A stretch of 64,000 bases of DNA from Chryseobacterium indologenes. GTDB lineage: Bacteria > Bacteroidota > Bacteroidia > Flavobacteriales > Weeksellaceae. The stretch spans positions 2,604,001 to 2,668,000 of the forward strand of contig CP065590.1 in the NCBI GenBank assembly GCA_016025055.1, in the 5' to 3' direction. Position numbers and translations under genes: made by a program. How positions within the stretch are numbered: position 1 is the first letter of the stretch; each line of letters starts with the position of its first letter. Of this stretch, positions 43,836-53,413 are shown piece after piece. The notes beneath the pieces were generated by a model. The model was not told the origin of the DNA and searched no databases. It was given only the letters and a program-made list of their open reading frames with translations.

Positions 43836-45944
43836 ATGTCTATGAGAAAACTTTTACTATTTGTTCTTTTATTGATATCCCATACTTTTTATTCTCAGCA
43901 AGATTGTGCCACAGCATTGGCCGTCTGCGGAAACTCAAATATTACATACAGCCCGTCAGGATACGGTGATATCAAAGAATTGGAAAACTCTGGAAGTTGT
44001 ATAGATTTCACTGGGGAGCACAATTCGATTTGGTATAAAATTACAATAGCAACCGGAGGTACCCTTACTTTTGATCTTACTCCGAATAACCCCGGTGCAG
44101 ACTACGACTGGGCTATTTTCGGCCCCAATGTGAATTGTGGCAGCCTGGGAGCGCCAATACGTTGTAATGCCGCCACGGTGATTGGTGTTGGAGCGGCCAC
44201 AGGCCTTAATATGACAAGTACAATTACAAGTGCTCCCGGAGGTTCCCCAACACCGTACTGCAAATATATGGATGTTTTGCCCGGAGAAACATATTATTTA
44301 TTCATAGACAACTGGGTGAGTAGTACCAGTAGTATAACAGCGCCGTTTTCTTTAACATGGGGAGGAACGGCAACCCTGGCTTCTCCTTTTACCGACCCGA
44401 ATATTCAGGTTTACCCATTTGTGCCTCCCGGAATTCCTGCAACGAATCCTGCTGACCCCAGAGAAGTGGTAATCTGTGGTGCCACTGAATTATTTGACTT
44501 TTCACTCCTGACTCCGGGAATTCTTAACGGGAATCAACATTTCGGGGTAAGCTATCACGTGAGTCAAAATGATGCTTTAACAGGAAATAACCCGATTACA
44601 ACTCCTCAGACGGTAAATACGACGACGGTTTATTACTACAGTATCAGCTATACGGATGCGTCAAATCCTGATAATCCACTTAACAAATGTAAACAGGTTG
44701 GCGCTTTCAGATTTAAAAATGGAGCAATTACAGCAAAAAATGCAACATTAACGCAGTGTAATAACAATAATGCGGGTACTGCCTTATTTGACCTTACATC
44801 AGCGGACGTCGGGTCAAACCCCAATTCCATTAAGAGGTATTTTCTAAGCATGACAGATCTTAATGCCAATGCTAATGAAATTACAAATCCTATGACTTTT
44901 GTATCCGCAGAAGGAACTATTTATGTAAAGGTAACTTCTGAATTCGGATGTAAAGCTATTGCTCAGATCAGTTTGAAATTTCATCCTGTCGTCGTCGTTA
45001 ATGATGCAATATTAAGATCGTGTGCTCTCGAAACAAACCTTTCTACAGGAGCTTTCAACCTTGGGAATGCGTCTGTTACAGGCCAGACAAATCCTATCAA
45101 AAAATATTATCCCTCTCTGACAGATGCTGTTAATCAAACCAATGAAATAGTAACCTTCAACAATTATATTGCGCCTAATGGAGTAGTATATGTAAGAGTC
45201 TCCAATGCGCAGGGATGTTATAATGTGGCAAAGATTACACTGGTAGTCATTGAGCCGGTGTATTCTGCGATACTCAAAGATAAAATTATTTGTGCCGAAG
45301 CAAGAACTGTTTTAGATGCCGGCCCGGGATTCAAAAGTTATGAGTGGAGTACCGGAGCGACTACCCAGACGATCAATGTAGGAATCGGAACTTACTGGGT
45401 GAAGCTCAAAACCGGAGAATGTGTAATTACCCAGCCGGTAAAAGTATACGCTTCGGAACAGCCGGTTATTTCTACAGTTGATATTGGCAATACTACGGTT
45501 ACGGTATCTGTGATGGGTGGTACACCTCCTTATCAATATTCATTGGATAACGTAACGTGGCAGAATTCCAATATTTTCAATAATGTGGCGAGAGGAGATT
45601 ATAAAATATTTGTAAAAGATACCTATGATTGTGTTCCTGTAGAAATAGGAATTGTTGTGCCTAATCTTGTCAATGTTATTACTCCCAATGCGGATGGTAT
45701 TAATGATATTGTCGATTATTCCGCATTAGGAGGTAAGCAAAATCTGGTAATGGATATTTTTGACCGGTATGGAACTAAAATCCATCAGCTTAATAAACTG
45801 AGCGGCTATACATGGGATGGAACTCAGAAAGGAAGAAAAGTCCCTACAGGAACTTATTGGTATTCTGTAATGTGGAATGAAAATGATAAAAATAATACAG
45901 CCATTAAATTTACAGGTTGGATATTGGTGAAAAACAGAGAATAA
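43836..45944 (+). CDS. T9SS type B (CHU_C-type) sorting domain protein
   Basis: 702 residues with an N-terminal signal peptide (LLLFVLLLISHTFYSQ). The body has a pre-peptidase-like beta domain (about 25-190, SIWYKITIATGGTLTFDLTP), then repeated beta modules with FDLTSADV, IKRYFLSMTDLNANANEITN and IKKYYPSLTDAVNQTNEI, and a SprB-like repeat near 555-610 (GGTPPYQYSLDNVTWQNSN). The final ~90 residues are the type B sorting domain: VITPNADGINDIVDYSALGG, DIFDRYGTKI and PTGTYWYSVMWN. Such proteins are secreted by the type IX system and displayed on the surface. Cargo function, probably adhesion, is inferred. Confidence 0.88.
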   Translation: MSMRKLLLFVLLLISHTFYSQQDCATALAVCGNSNITYSPSGYGDIKELENSGSCIDFTGEHNSIWYKITIATGGTLTFDLTPNNPGADYDWAIFGPNVNCGSLGAPIRCNAATVIGVGAATGLNMTSTITSAPGGSPTPYCKYMDVLPGETYYLFIDNWVSSTSSITAPFSLTWGGTATLASPFTDPNIQVYPFVPPGIPATNPADPREVVICGATELFDFSLLTPGILNGNQHFGVSYHVSQNDALTGNNPITTPQTVNTTTVYYYSISYTDASNPDNPLNKCKQVGAFRFKNGAITAKNATLTQCNNNNAGTALFDLTSADVGSNPNSIKRYFLSMTDLNANANEITNPMTFVSAEGTIYVKVTSEFGCKAIAQISLKFHPVVVVNDAILRSCALETNLSTGAFNLGNASVTGQTNPIKKYYPSLTDAVNQTNEIVTFNNYIAPNGVVYVRVSNAQGCYNVAKITLVVIEPVYSAILKDKIICAEARTVLDAGPGFKSYEWSTGATTQTINVGIGTYWVKLKTGECVITQPVKVYASEQPVISTVDIGNTTVTVSVMGGTPPYQYSLDNVTWQNSNIFNNVARGDYKIFVKDTYDCVPVEIGIVVPNLVNVITPNADGINDIVDYSALGGKQNLVMDIFDRYGTKIHQLNKLSGYTWDGTQKGRKVPTGTYWYSVMWNENDKNNTAIKFTGWILVKNRE

Positions 45945-45964
45945 TAATCAATAAAATAAATAGA

Positions 45965-45990
45965 TAAAACCACTTCGTCAGAGGTGGTTT
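45965..45990 (+). terminator. Terminator of the T9SS cargo gene
   Basis: AAAACCAC pairs with GTGGTTTT around a ten-base loop and leads into a T-rich tail. Confidence 0.7.
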
Positions 45991-46031
45991 TATGCTGCAA
46001 ATACTTTAGATTAGTAACAAAATAGAAAAAA

Positions 46032-46622
46032 ATGAAAGAGCTGTTTGTAAAGCGTTTTAGATATTATAAATCTCTTGGTGATCAATCATTTGAGCAATTG
46101 TCAGATCAGCAGATTTGCTGGCAGTATAATGAAGAAAGTAATTCTATTGCTGTCATTGTAAATCATATCGCAGGAAATATGCTGTCAAGGTGGACGGACT
46201 TCCTTACTGAAGATGGCGAAAAATCCTGGCGTAACCGTGACGAAGAATTTATAAATACACCCAAAACCAAAAAAGATGTTATTGAATTTTGGGAAAAAGG
46301 GTGGAGATGTCTGTTTAACGCTTTAGAACAAATTACCGATGAAAATTTATATTCAACAATTTACATTAGAGGAGAAGCACATCCTGTTATTGATGCAGTT
46401 TTAAGACAACTGGCTCACTATCCTTATCATATCGGACAAATTGTATATATCGCCAAAATGATAAAGAATGAAGACTGGAAAACACTTTCTATTCCAAGAA
46501 ACAAGTCTCAGGAGTATAATGCTGAAATGAAGAATAAATTTTCAGGCAGTGAACCTGATGCAAATTCCTCACCAGTATGTTTCCAAAATAGTTCCGAAGT
46601 AAGGGATGAATACAAGCAATAG
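46032..46622 (+). CDS. DUF1572 (DinB-like) family protein
   Basis: 196 residues of mainly helical character. It resembles the DinB/YfiT-like four-helix bundle group (DUF1572): DQSFEQLSDQQICWQYNEES, then SIAVIVNHIAGNMLSRWTDF with a His, and LRQLAHYPYHIGQIVYIAKM with two further His, which together fit the metal-binding triad of this fold. The C-terminal tail (about 160-196) is polar and likely disordered. Function unknown, possibly thiol transfer by analogy to DinB-fold enzymes. Confidence 0.85.
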   Translation: MKELFVKRFRYYKSLGDQSFEQLSDQQICWQYNEESNSIAVIVNHIAGNMLSRWTDFLTEDGEKSWRNRDEEFINTPKTKKDVIEFWEKGWRCLFNALEQITDENLYSTIYIRGEAHPVIDAVLRQLAHYPYHIGQIVYIAKMIKNEDWKTLSIPRNKSQEYNAEMKNKFSGSEPDANSSPVCFQNSSEVRDEYKQ

Positions 46623-46634
46623 ATTGAATCAATC

Positions 46635-46663
46635 TTGAGTTCTTATTAAAATTACTATCTTTG
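46635..46663 (+). promoter_or_regulatory. Bacteroidetes promoter of mtaB
   Basis: TTG (46635-46637), 18 bases, then TATCTTTG (46656-46663), 26 bases before the mtaB start. Confidence 0.65.
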
Positions 46664-46688
46664 CACCCATAAAATTAAGGAGTACCTC

Positions 46689-48034
46689 ATGTCTAGTTTT
46701 CAAAGAACTGCCGCGTATCACACACTTGGCTGCAAGTTAAACTTTGCAGAAACATCTACTATTGCCCGTCAATTAACAGATGCAGGTTATGATAAGGTGG
46801 GCTTTGATGAGAAAGCCAATATCTATGTGATCAATACATGTTCTGTTACCGAAAATGCAGACCGCGAATGTAAGCTTCACGTAAAAAGAGCAATGAAAGC
46901 CAACCCTGAAGGTCTCGTGGTAATTGTGGGTTGCTATGCTCAGTTGAAACCTGAGGAAATTTCACAGATTGAAGGAGTAGACCTTGTGTTGGGGGCTAAA
47001 GAAAAATTCAATATTCTAAGCTACCTTGACGATCTGGAGAAAACAGAAAACGAAGGAATCGTTCATTCATGTGAGATTGAAGAAACCGATTTCTTTATCG
47101 GAAGCTATTCAATTGGTGACCGGACAAGAGCCTTTCTGAAAGTTCAGGATGGCTGTGATTACAAATGTACCTATTGTACCATTCCGTTGGCAAGAGGTAT
47201 TTCACGTTCAGACACCATAGAGAATGTTCTCAGAAATGCTGCTGAGATTGCAGCAAAAGATATTAAAGAAATTGTTCTTACCGGAGTGAATATCGGGGAC
47301 TATGGAAAGGGAGAATTTGGAAACAAAAGACACGAACATACTTTCCTTGATCTGATTTCAGAACTTGATAAAGTGGAAGGTATTGAAAGGATCCGTATTT
47401 CATCCATAGAGCCTAATCTGCTGAAGGATGAAAGTATCGAACTGGTTTCTAAAAGCAGAAGTTTTGTTCCGCATTTCCATATTCCGTTGCAGTCAGGAAG
47501 CGATGATGTATTGAAAAAAATGAAACGCCGTTACCTGACCAAACTGTACAGTGACAGAGTAAGCAAGATCCGCGAGGTAATGCCTGATGCTGCTATTGGG
47601 GTAGACGTTATTGTCGGATTCCCGGGAGAAACCGAGGAAAAATTTATGGAAACCTATAATTTCCTTAATGAACTTCCTATTACTTATCTTCATGTATTTA
47701 CTTATTCGGAAAGAGAAAATACAGAAGCAACAGCTATGGACGGCGTAGTACCGGTAGCTGAAAGAAAAAAACGTAATAAAATGCTGAGGATTCTTTCTGA
47801 AAAAAGAAAATGGCATTTTATCAGACTCAACTTGGAAAAACGCTTCCTGTCCTTTGGGAGCATGAAAATAAAGACGGCAAAATGTTTGGCTTCACAGAAA
47901 ATTATGTGAGGGTTCAGAAAGACTTTGATCCTGCATCCGTTAATCAGATAGAATTTCTAAATTTAGAAAAAATCCTGTCAGATGGCACAGTTTCTGTGCA
48001 ATCTTCCTACCAAAATTTTTTAGCAAAAGCATAG
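46689..48034 (+). pseudogene. mtaB: tRNA t6A37 methylthiotransferase MtaB, frameshifted
   Basis: A radical SAM enzyme that adds a methylthio group to t6A37 of tRNAs. The N-terminal part carries YHTLGCKLNFAETS and NTCSVTENADREC, with the UPF0004 cysteines, the radical SAM triad is DGCDYKCTYCTIP, and later IGVDVIVGFPGETEEKF fits. The frame breaks in the A4 run at 47807-47810: as written the text turns into KRKWHFIRLNLEKRF and stops at 47909. With a fifth A it continues KRKMAFYQTQLGKTLPVLWE, the TRAM domain, to 48034, for 448 residues. A missing base in the sequence is likely. Confidence 0.9.
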
Positions 48035-48088
48035 GCTCTTTGCAAAATTTCTACTAAATTTATTTTTAAACTTTAAAATACTACATTC

Positions 48089-49606
48089 ATGAGAGATAAG
48101 TTTTTATCTTGGGGAATTGTATTAGTTATTGCTACCTGGATTGTCGCAATACTGATCAGAGCGCATTATTGGATACCGACGCTGTTATCCGCAATTTATG
48201 CATTGGGAGTGTATAATGCTTACCAATCGAAACATGCTATTTTGAGGAATTTCCCGGTTTTGGGATACTTCAGGTACTTTTTCGAGAGTATTTCGCCGGA
48301 AATGCAGCAATATTTTATTGAAAGGGAAACAGACGGAAAGCCTTTTCCAAGAAATCAGCGTTCTGCAGTGTACAGGCGTGCTAAAAACTTAAGCGACACG
48401 GTGGCTTTTGGTACTCAGCTGGAAGTAAATCACAGAAAATATGAAGGTATTAAGCATTCCATTTATGCAAAATCCCCTTCCGAGGAGCTTCCGAGAGTTT
48501 GGGTGGGAGGAGAACAATGTACGCAACCCTACCATGCTTCTTTATTGAATATCTCAGCAATGAGTTTTGGGGCATTAAGTGACAGAGCTCAGATTTCCCT
48601 GAACAGAGGGGCCAAAAAAGGAAACTTTTACCATAATACAGGAGAAGGAGGTATTTCTCCATATCATCTGGAAGGAGGCGATTTATGCTGGCAGATCGGT
48701 ACCGGATATTTCGGATGTCGTGATGAGGAAGGAAAGTTTAATCCTGAATTATTCACGAAATATTCAACACTTCCCAATGTGAAAATGATTGAAATCAAAT
48801 TGTCACAGGGAGCAAAACCGGGACACGGTGGAGTACTTCCGGGAGTAAAGAACACTCCGGAGATTGCAGCCATCCGTCACGTAACACCGGGAATGACGGT
48901 GATTTCACCACCATCACATACTTCTTTCTCTGATGCTGCCGGACTATTAAGATTTGTACAGGAATTAAGAGAGCTTTCAGGAGGAAAACCGGTTGGGTTC
49001 AAGCTTTGTATCGGTGATACTAAAGAATTTGAAGATATCTGTGTACAAATGAATGTTCTGAAAATTTATCCTGACTTTATCACCATTGACGGTGCAGAAG
49101 GGGGAACAGGAGCCGCTCCGCCGGAATTTTCAGATGGAGTAGGGATGCCACTTGAGCCTGCCTTGATCTTTGTAAACAGAACACTGAATAACTACAACGT
49201 AAGAAATAAATTAAGGGTTATTGCCAGTGGTAAAGTCCTTACCAGCCTTGATATCTTAAGGGCTATCGCTATGGGAGCAGATATGTGTAATAACGCAAGA
49301 GGATTTATGTTTTCTTTAGGTTGTATCCAGGCGCTGAGATGTAATTCCAACAATTGTCCTACAGGAGTTGCCACTCAGGATAAAATGCTGATCAAAGGAC
49401 TTGATGTAACCGATAAAAGTGAAAGAGTATATCACTTCCATAAAAATACCCTTCATACATGCAATGAGCTTATTGCCGCTGCAGGAAGGAGTTCTTATGA
49501 AGAGGTAGATGCTACAATGTTTATGCGTGGAGATGAATTTGATCACCTTGCAGATCTGTATTTCCCGGATATTTTAGGAAATGTAAAACAAAAAGCAAGA
49601 ACATAA
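48089..49606 (+). CDS. FMN-binding glutamate synthase family protein
   Basis: 505 residues. Two membrane segments at the N-terminus (about 8-45) are followed by a glutamate-synthase-like FMN barrel: HNTGEGGISPYHLEGGDLCW, KPGHGGVLPGVKNTPEIA, TIDGAEGGTGAAPPEFSDGVG and VIASGKVLTSLDILRAIAMG. The CIQALRCNSNNCPTGVAT motif has the C-x5-C-x4-C spacing for a 3Fe-4S cluster. It lacks the amidotransferase domain, so glutamate synthase activity on its own is uncertain. Single-gene unit ending in a strong terminator. Confidence 0.9.
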   Translation: MRDKFLSWGIVLVIATWIVAILIRAHYWIPTLLSAIYALGVYNAYQSKHAILRNFPVLGYFRYFFESISPEMQQYFIERETDGKPFPRNQRSAVYRRAKNLSDTVAFGTQLEVNHRKYEGIKHSIYAKSPSEELPRVWVGGEQCTQPYHASLLNISAMSFGALSDRAQISLNRGAKKGNFYHNTGEGGISPYHLEGGDLCWQIGTGYFGCRDEEGKFNPELFTKYSTLPNVKMIEIKLSQGAKPGHGGVLPGVKNTPEIAAIRHVTPGMTVISPPSHTSFSDAAGLLRFVQELRELSGGKPVGFKLCIGDTKEFEDICVQMNVLKIYPDFITIDGAEGGTGAAPPEFSDGVGMPLEPALIFVNRTLNNYNVRNKLRVIASGKVLTSLDILRAIAMGADMCNNARGFMFSLGCIQALRCNSNNCPTGVATQDKMLIKGLDVTDKSERVYHFHKNTLHTCNELIAAAGRSSYEEVDATMFMRGDEFDHLADLYFPDILGNVKQKART

Positions 49607-49616
49607 TAAAACATAA

Positions 49617-49640
49617 AAAAACCGTCCTCAGGACGGTTTT
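49617..49640. terminator. Bidirectional terminator, glutamate-synthase-like gene and FKBP-like gene
   Basis: ACCGTCCT followed by AGGACGGT with A and T flanks, between two converging genes. Confidence 0.85.
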
Positions 49641-49662
49641 TTTATTAGTATATCTATTATCT

Positions 49663-50427
49663 CTATTGTTGTTGTTCTGAAGTTTGCGCCTGATCGGCAG
49701 GTCTGTCCGATCTTCCGTAAATCTGGAAGTTGAAAACAAAAGATCTGTTTCTGTGAGACATGCTCAGGTAAGGATAGTGTGGGTTTCTTGCAAATGCGGC
49801 TCTCGAAGGAACAATAATTACCCCCTGAAGATTATAAGGCGTTTCGCTTGGAAGATTATCAAAAGCATTGAACTTTTGTAATGCTTCTCTAAACCCTGGT
49901 ATCTGATAGTATTTTGCTTTTTTAGCAGCTTCTACAGTCGCATCATCCAATACCTTTTTCTTAACATAGTAATACATGGGGTCAATCACAGGAACTGTAT
50001 AGCCGTCTATTGTATTAAAAAAAGTCTGCTGAGATGCAAATGCTACTTTTCCGTCTGTTTCAACAGCTATGAAAGAATAAGCCCTACCCATCATTTTAAT
50101 AACGTCATCCGTCTTAATGACCTGCGGATTAGTCGTTGGCTGTGCACCTTCTCTTTTAATGTAAATAGTTCCGGAAGGTAGTTTTTCATTAGGTAATTCA
50201 GACAATTTTTTGTATTTGTCATCAGTAGTATCAGTGGCACTGAAAGGTTTTATATTCCCCTGTACATCCAGATAGTTTTCGTCCATAAATTTCTTAATAG
50301 ACTGATCATCATAGCTATCCTGGGTGGCAACATCTGCAGGTTCTTGATAGCCTACCACTTCATCATCTTTTTTACATGCAGAAAAGCATAAAGATCCTAC
50401 AAGGGTATATAAAAATATTTTTTTCAT
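49663..50427 (-). CDS. FKBP-like lipoprotein
   Basis: 254 residues with a lipoprotein signal MKKIFLYTLVGSLCFSACKK (Cys18). The N-terminal third contains QDSYDDQSIKKFMDENYLDV, and the rest appears to be a distant FKBP fold with IPGFREALQKFNAFDNLPSE and the closing NLQGVIIVPSRAAF. It probably assists folding of exported proteins. The C-terminal tail (DRPADQAQTSEQQQ) is low in complexity. Isomerase activity is inferred; the key aromatic residues are not easily matched. Confidence 0.65.
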   Translation of the reverse strand: MKKIFLYTLVGSLCFSACKKDDEVVGYQEPADVATQDSYDDQSIKKFMDENYLDVQGNIKPFSATDTTDDKYKKLSELPNEKLPSGTIYIKREGAQPTTNPQVIKTDDVIKMMGRAYSFIAVETDGKVAFASQQTFFNTIDGYTVPVIDPMYYYVKKKVLDDATVEAAKKAKYYQIPGFREALQKFNAFDNLPSETPYNLQGVIIVPSRAAFARNPHYPYLSMSHRNRSFVFNFQIYGRSDRPADQAQTSEQQQ

Positions 50428-50483
50428 TTCAAAAAACTTTTAATTACTTTACAAATAATATAACGGCAAAAGTATAAAAAATT

Positions 50484-50921
50484 ATGAGAATAGATAAATT
50501 TTTATGGAGCATTCGTTTTTATAAAACAAGAAGTATTGCAGCAGAAGAGATTAAAAAGAACAGAGTTTCTATCGGAACGTCTGCCGTAAAGTCATCTAAA
50601 GAGGTAAAAGAAGGGGATGTTATCAAAATTCGTAAAAATCAGATTGATTACAAAATAAAGGTTATCCAGATTCCTAAAAGCAGAATTGGAGCCAAATTGG
50701 TCCCACTTCACATACAGGATGTGACGGATAAAGAACAATATGAATTGTTAAAACTTCGCAAAATGTCACAGGATTATTACCGTAATAAAGGTGAAGGAAG
50801 GCCAACTAAAAAAGACAGAAGAGATATGGATGATTATGTAGGTAATGATATCGATTCAGATTTTACAGATTGGGATGACTTCTTTGGAGAAACAGGTGAC
50901 GAAACAGAAGGTGACGATTAA
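50484..50921 (+). CDS. RNA-binding S4 domain protein (Hsp15-like)
   Basis: 145 residues. The first ~60 residues are the S4 RNA-binding domain (MRIDKFLWSIRFYKTRSIAA, EEIKKNRVSIGTSAVKSSKE, then GDVIKIRK). The middle is basic (LRKMSQDYYRNKGEGRPTKK) and the tail acidic (DDYVGNDIDSDFTDWDDFFG). It resembles the Hsp15 group that binds the large ribosomal subunit with stalled nascent chains. Convergent with aroK; the two share a terminator. Confidence 0.88.
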   Translation: MRIDKFLWSIRFYKTRSIAAEEIKKNRVSIGTSAVKSSKEVKEGDVIKIRKNQIDYKIKVIQIPKSRIGAKLVPLHIQDVTDKEQYELLKLRKMSQDYYRNKGEGRPTKKDRRDMDDYVGNDIDSDFTDWDDFFGETGDETEGDD

Positions 50922-50926
50922 AATAA

Positions 50927-50949
50927 AAAAGCTCTAGGGATAGAGCTTT
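50927..50949. terminator. Bidirectional terminator between the S4 gene and aroK
   Basis: AAAAGCTCTA pairs with TAGAGCTTTT; the aroK stop codon lies inside the stem. Confidence 0.75.
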
Positions 50950-51449
50950 TCTATTATTTCGTTGACGATCTCTTCCGGATCACGCGAATCTGTTCCTACT
51001 GTAAATTGAGCCTTACTATAGAACTGATTTCTTTCAAACAGGTGTTTAGCAATGAACTCCGGGAGATCCTCATCGGATATATTGGCTATTAAAGGTCTTT
51101 TTTCCTTTTGCTTAGACAATCTTTCTACCAAAGTGCCCACAGAGCTCCTTAAAAAGAAGCTTTTCGAATTGTGGTTGATGATCTCCATATTATTATAGTA
51201 AACAGGAGTTCCTCCGCCAAGGCTTAAAACTACATTTTCTTCAGAGGCAAGAATCTCTTCCAGAGCCTCTCTTTCAAGCTTTCTAAAATAAATTTCTCCT
51301 TTTTTTTCGAAGATTTCTGGAATCGTTAATTTGTTCTTTCTCGAAATCTCTTTATCAAGATCTATCAATTTGAAATTTATTTTCTCGCTTAATATTTTGG
51401 AAACGTGAGATTTGCCACTGCCCATGTATCCGATCAATGAAACTATCAT
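50934..51449 (-). CDS. aroK: Shikimate kinase
   Basis: 171 residues, normal for the family. Phosphorylates shikimate in aromatic amino acid synthesis. The P-loop GYMGSGKS is at 7-14; the shikimate-binding Asp is in LIDLDKEISRKN, the Arg in IYFRKLEREALEE, and the GGG turn in LSLGGGTPVYY. The lid motif is KEKRPLIA. Single gene, divergent from the tRNA unit. Confidence 0.94.
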   Translation of the reverse strand: MIVSLIGYMGSGKSHVSKILSEKINFKLIDLDKEISRKNKLTIPEIFEKKGEIYFRKLEREALEEILASEENVVLSLGGGTPVYYNNMEIINHNSKSFFLRSSVGTLVERLSKQKEKRPLIANISDEDLPEFIAKHLFERNQFYSKAQFTVGTDSRDPEEIVNEIIEKLYP

Positions 51450-51481
51450 GAATTTTTTTTAAACAAATTTGCGAAAAAGTT

Positions 51482-51510
51482 TTGAGATAAAGAAAAAAGT
51501 CATATCTTTG
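51482..51510 (+). promoter_or_regulatory. Bacteroidetes promoter of the tRNA unit
   Basis: TTG (51482-51484), 18 bases, TATCTTTG (51503-51510), 53 bases before the first tRNA. Confidence 0.65.
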
Positions 51511-51563
51511 CACCACTTAAAACAAGGGACATTACTTAAATGAAACTTGATGCATAAGTGGCC

Positions 51564-51636
51564 GACTCGGTAGCTCAGCTGGTAGAGCAATACACTTTTA
51601 ATGTATGGGTCCTGGGTTCGAATCCCAGCCGGGTCA
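51564..51636 (+). tRNA. tRNA-Lys (UUU), first copy
   Basis: 73 bases. Acceptor GACTCGG pairs with CCGGGTC (discriminator A), D-arm GCTCAGCTGGTAGAGC, anticodon stem ATACA/TGTAT with loop CTTTTAA (anticodon TTT), T-arm CTGGG-TTCGAAT-CCCAG. CCA is not encoded. Confidence 0.95.
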
Positions 51637-51674
51637 CAAGCAAAAAAAGTTACTGGAATTTTGTAATTTTTATT

Positions 51675-51757
51675 GCCTGCGTGGTGAAATTGGTAGACAC
51701 GCCATCTTGAGGGGGTGGTTTCCTAAGGATGTGCTGGTTCGAGTCCAGTCGCAGGCA
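51675..51757 (+). tRNA. tRNA-Leu (GAG)
   Basis: 83 bases with a long variable arm. Acceptor GCCTGCG pairs with CGCAGGC (discriminator A), anticodon stem CCATC/GGTGG with loop TTGAGGG (anticodon GAG), T-loop TTCGAGT. CCA is not encoded. Confidence 0.95.
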
Positions 51758-51812
51758 CTGCAAAGAAAATTTAATAATTAATAGTGAAATTTATTCATTT
51801 TTAATTGTGGCC

Positions 51813-51885
51813 GACTCGGTAGCTCAGCTGGTAGAGCAATACACTTTTAATGTATGGGTCCTGGGTTCGAATCCCAGCCGGGTCA
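51813..51885 (+). tRNA. tRNA-Lys (UUU), second copy
   Basis: Identical to the first copy (51564-51636), including the bases GTGGCC just before it and CAAG just after. Recent duplication or gene conversion is likely. Confidence 0.95.
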
Positions 51886-51998
51886 CAAGTTTACTGAAAA
51901 GTAAATTTTTTTCATATTAATATTTTGTGATTTGGTGTTTCAAAGGCTTCCTTCCGGAGGCCTTTGATTTTTTATATTAAACCTTTACTTAGGGGAAT

Positions 51999-52340
51999 AT
52001 GAGTATTATTAATGAAGAATTAGCCTGGGTGCTATTAATTGCTTTGCTGTCAGCAGGAATTTTCTACTTGATTTTTCTATTTCATGTCATTAACGGGAAT
52101 AGAAAAGCGGGCAAAGAAAATATAACACTAAAACAAACCTTGTCATATGGTTATATTGCGGGTGGCGTGATCTTATTTGGACTGCAATCAATCTGTTTAT
52201 TTTGTCTTAGCATCAGCAATGGAATGATACAGGATATTGTGGCTGTGATACTCCTTGCGGTGTTGTTTCTTTCCCCTGTTATTATTTTATTATCAGGATG
52301 GTATTATAACAGAATAAAAAACTCTGATTATAGAGTCTGA
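51999..52340 (+). CDS. Hypothetical small membrane protein
   Basis: 113 residues with three membrane segments (about 8-29, 50-71 and 80-101). I do not recognise its family. The loop HVINGNRKAGKENITLKQT is charged and probably cytoplasmic. The short C-terminal tail, NRIKNSDYRV, is basic. It stands alone between the tRNA unit and panC on the other strand. Confidence 0.65.
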   Translation: MSIINEELAWVLLIALLSAGIFYLIFLFHVINGNRKAGKENITLKQTLSYGYIAGGVILFGLQSICLFCLSISNGMIQDIVAVILLAVLFLSPVIILLSGWYYNRIKNSDYRV

Positions 52341-52394
52341 AAGACTTTCATAACCAGAGTCGGAGATTTTATTTTGCTGTATGTTATTTTGGAA

Positions 52395-53242
52395 TTAATC
52401 CAAATGCATATTGTCAATTAATCTAACACCGTCTACTACAACTACAATGAATGCTCTGTAGTTTCTATCCTTGTAAAAGAAATCAGTTTCTTTTAAAGTA
52501 TCTTCATCGGCAATCAGAAAGTACTCAAGTCTCATTCCCTGTTGCTGATCGAAAATGTCTGTCACTCTTTCTTTGATCTCAGGGACGGAAACTGTTCTGA
52601 ACCAGTCGTTCACTTTTTTCAACGTTTCATAAATTACTTTTGAAGTTTCTTTTCGGTCTTCATGCAGCCTCTGGTTTCTTGAGCTTAAAGCCAGTCCGTT
52701 TTCTGCCCGATAAATAGGGACTCCTTTTATGTTAACCGGAAGATGTTTTTTCTCAACCATTTTTTTGATGATCGCAAGCTGTTGAAAGTCTTTTTCACCA
52801 AAGTAGGCGTTGTCCGGCTGTACTTGTCTGAAAAGCTCTTCCACCACAGTTCCTACACCATCAAAATGTCCCGGTCTGGATTTTCCCTCCATTTCATTTT
52901 CTAATCCGTCGTAGTCGTAATGCTGGCTTTCTGCCTTTTCAGGATATATATCTACGACTTCAGGAATATAAACGGCATCTACCAGTCCTGAATTTTCCAG
53001 AATTAAAATATCTCTGTTGATATCTCTCGGATACTTCTCAAGATCCTCAGGATTGTTGAATTGAGTAGGATTTACAAAAATTGAAGAAATAACAAGATCA
53101 TTATCTTTTCTTGCTTCTTCATAAAGAGAAAGATGGCCTTTATGAAGTGCTCCCATAGTAGGGGCAAAGCCAATTCTTTTCCCATTTCTTTCTGTCTTTC
53201 AATGAAATCCTTCAGGACTTTACTGTTTTTAATAACTTCCAT
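52395..53242 (-). pseudogene. panC: Pantothenate synthetase, frameshifted near the start
   Basis: Joins pantoate and beta-alanine for coenzyme A synthesis. From the ATG at 53242 the text reads MEVIKNSKVLKDFIERQKEM and then breaks at a minus-strand A4 run (53177-53180). With a fifth A it continues GKRIGFAPTMGALHKGHLSL, the HIGH-like motif, and on to the end, for 282 residues. As written, the frame from 53156 starts inside that motif (MGALHKGH). The KMSKS-like loop LALSSRNQRL is intact. A missing base in the sequence is likely. Confidence 0.9.
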
Positions 53243-53366
53243 AGTTTATTTTAATACTAATTCAAAATTACTAAAAATATCACATAATAAGGTGTGTTTT
53301 TAATAATTTGAAAATCGGAATTTTCGTAAAAAAATGTTAATTAAAATAATGTTGGATGTTTTTTTG

Positions 53367-53374
53367 TAATTTTG
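53367..53374 (+). promoter_or_regulatory. -7 box of the GT5-like gene
   Basis: TAATTTTG matches TAnnTTTG and lies 39 bases before the ATG at 53414. It overlaps the upstream in-frame TTG at 53372, which therefore cannot be the start. Confidence 0.5.
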
Positions 53375-53413
53375 CACATTAAAGCATTTTTACAAAAATT
53401 AGATAGAAAGTTT

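Noticed and set aside
51729..51920. 63-residue frame across tRNA-Leu and the second tRNA-Lys
   Set aside because: It is translated tRNA sequence, not a protein gene.
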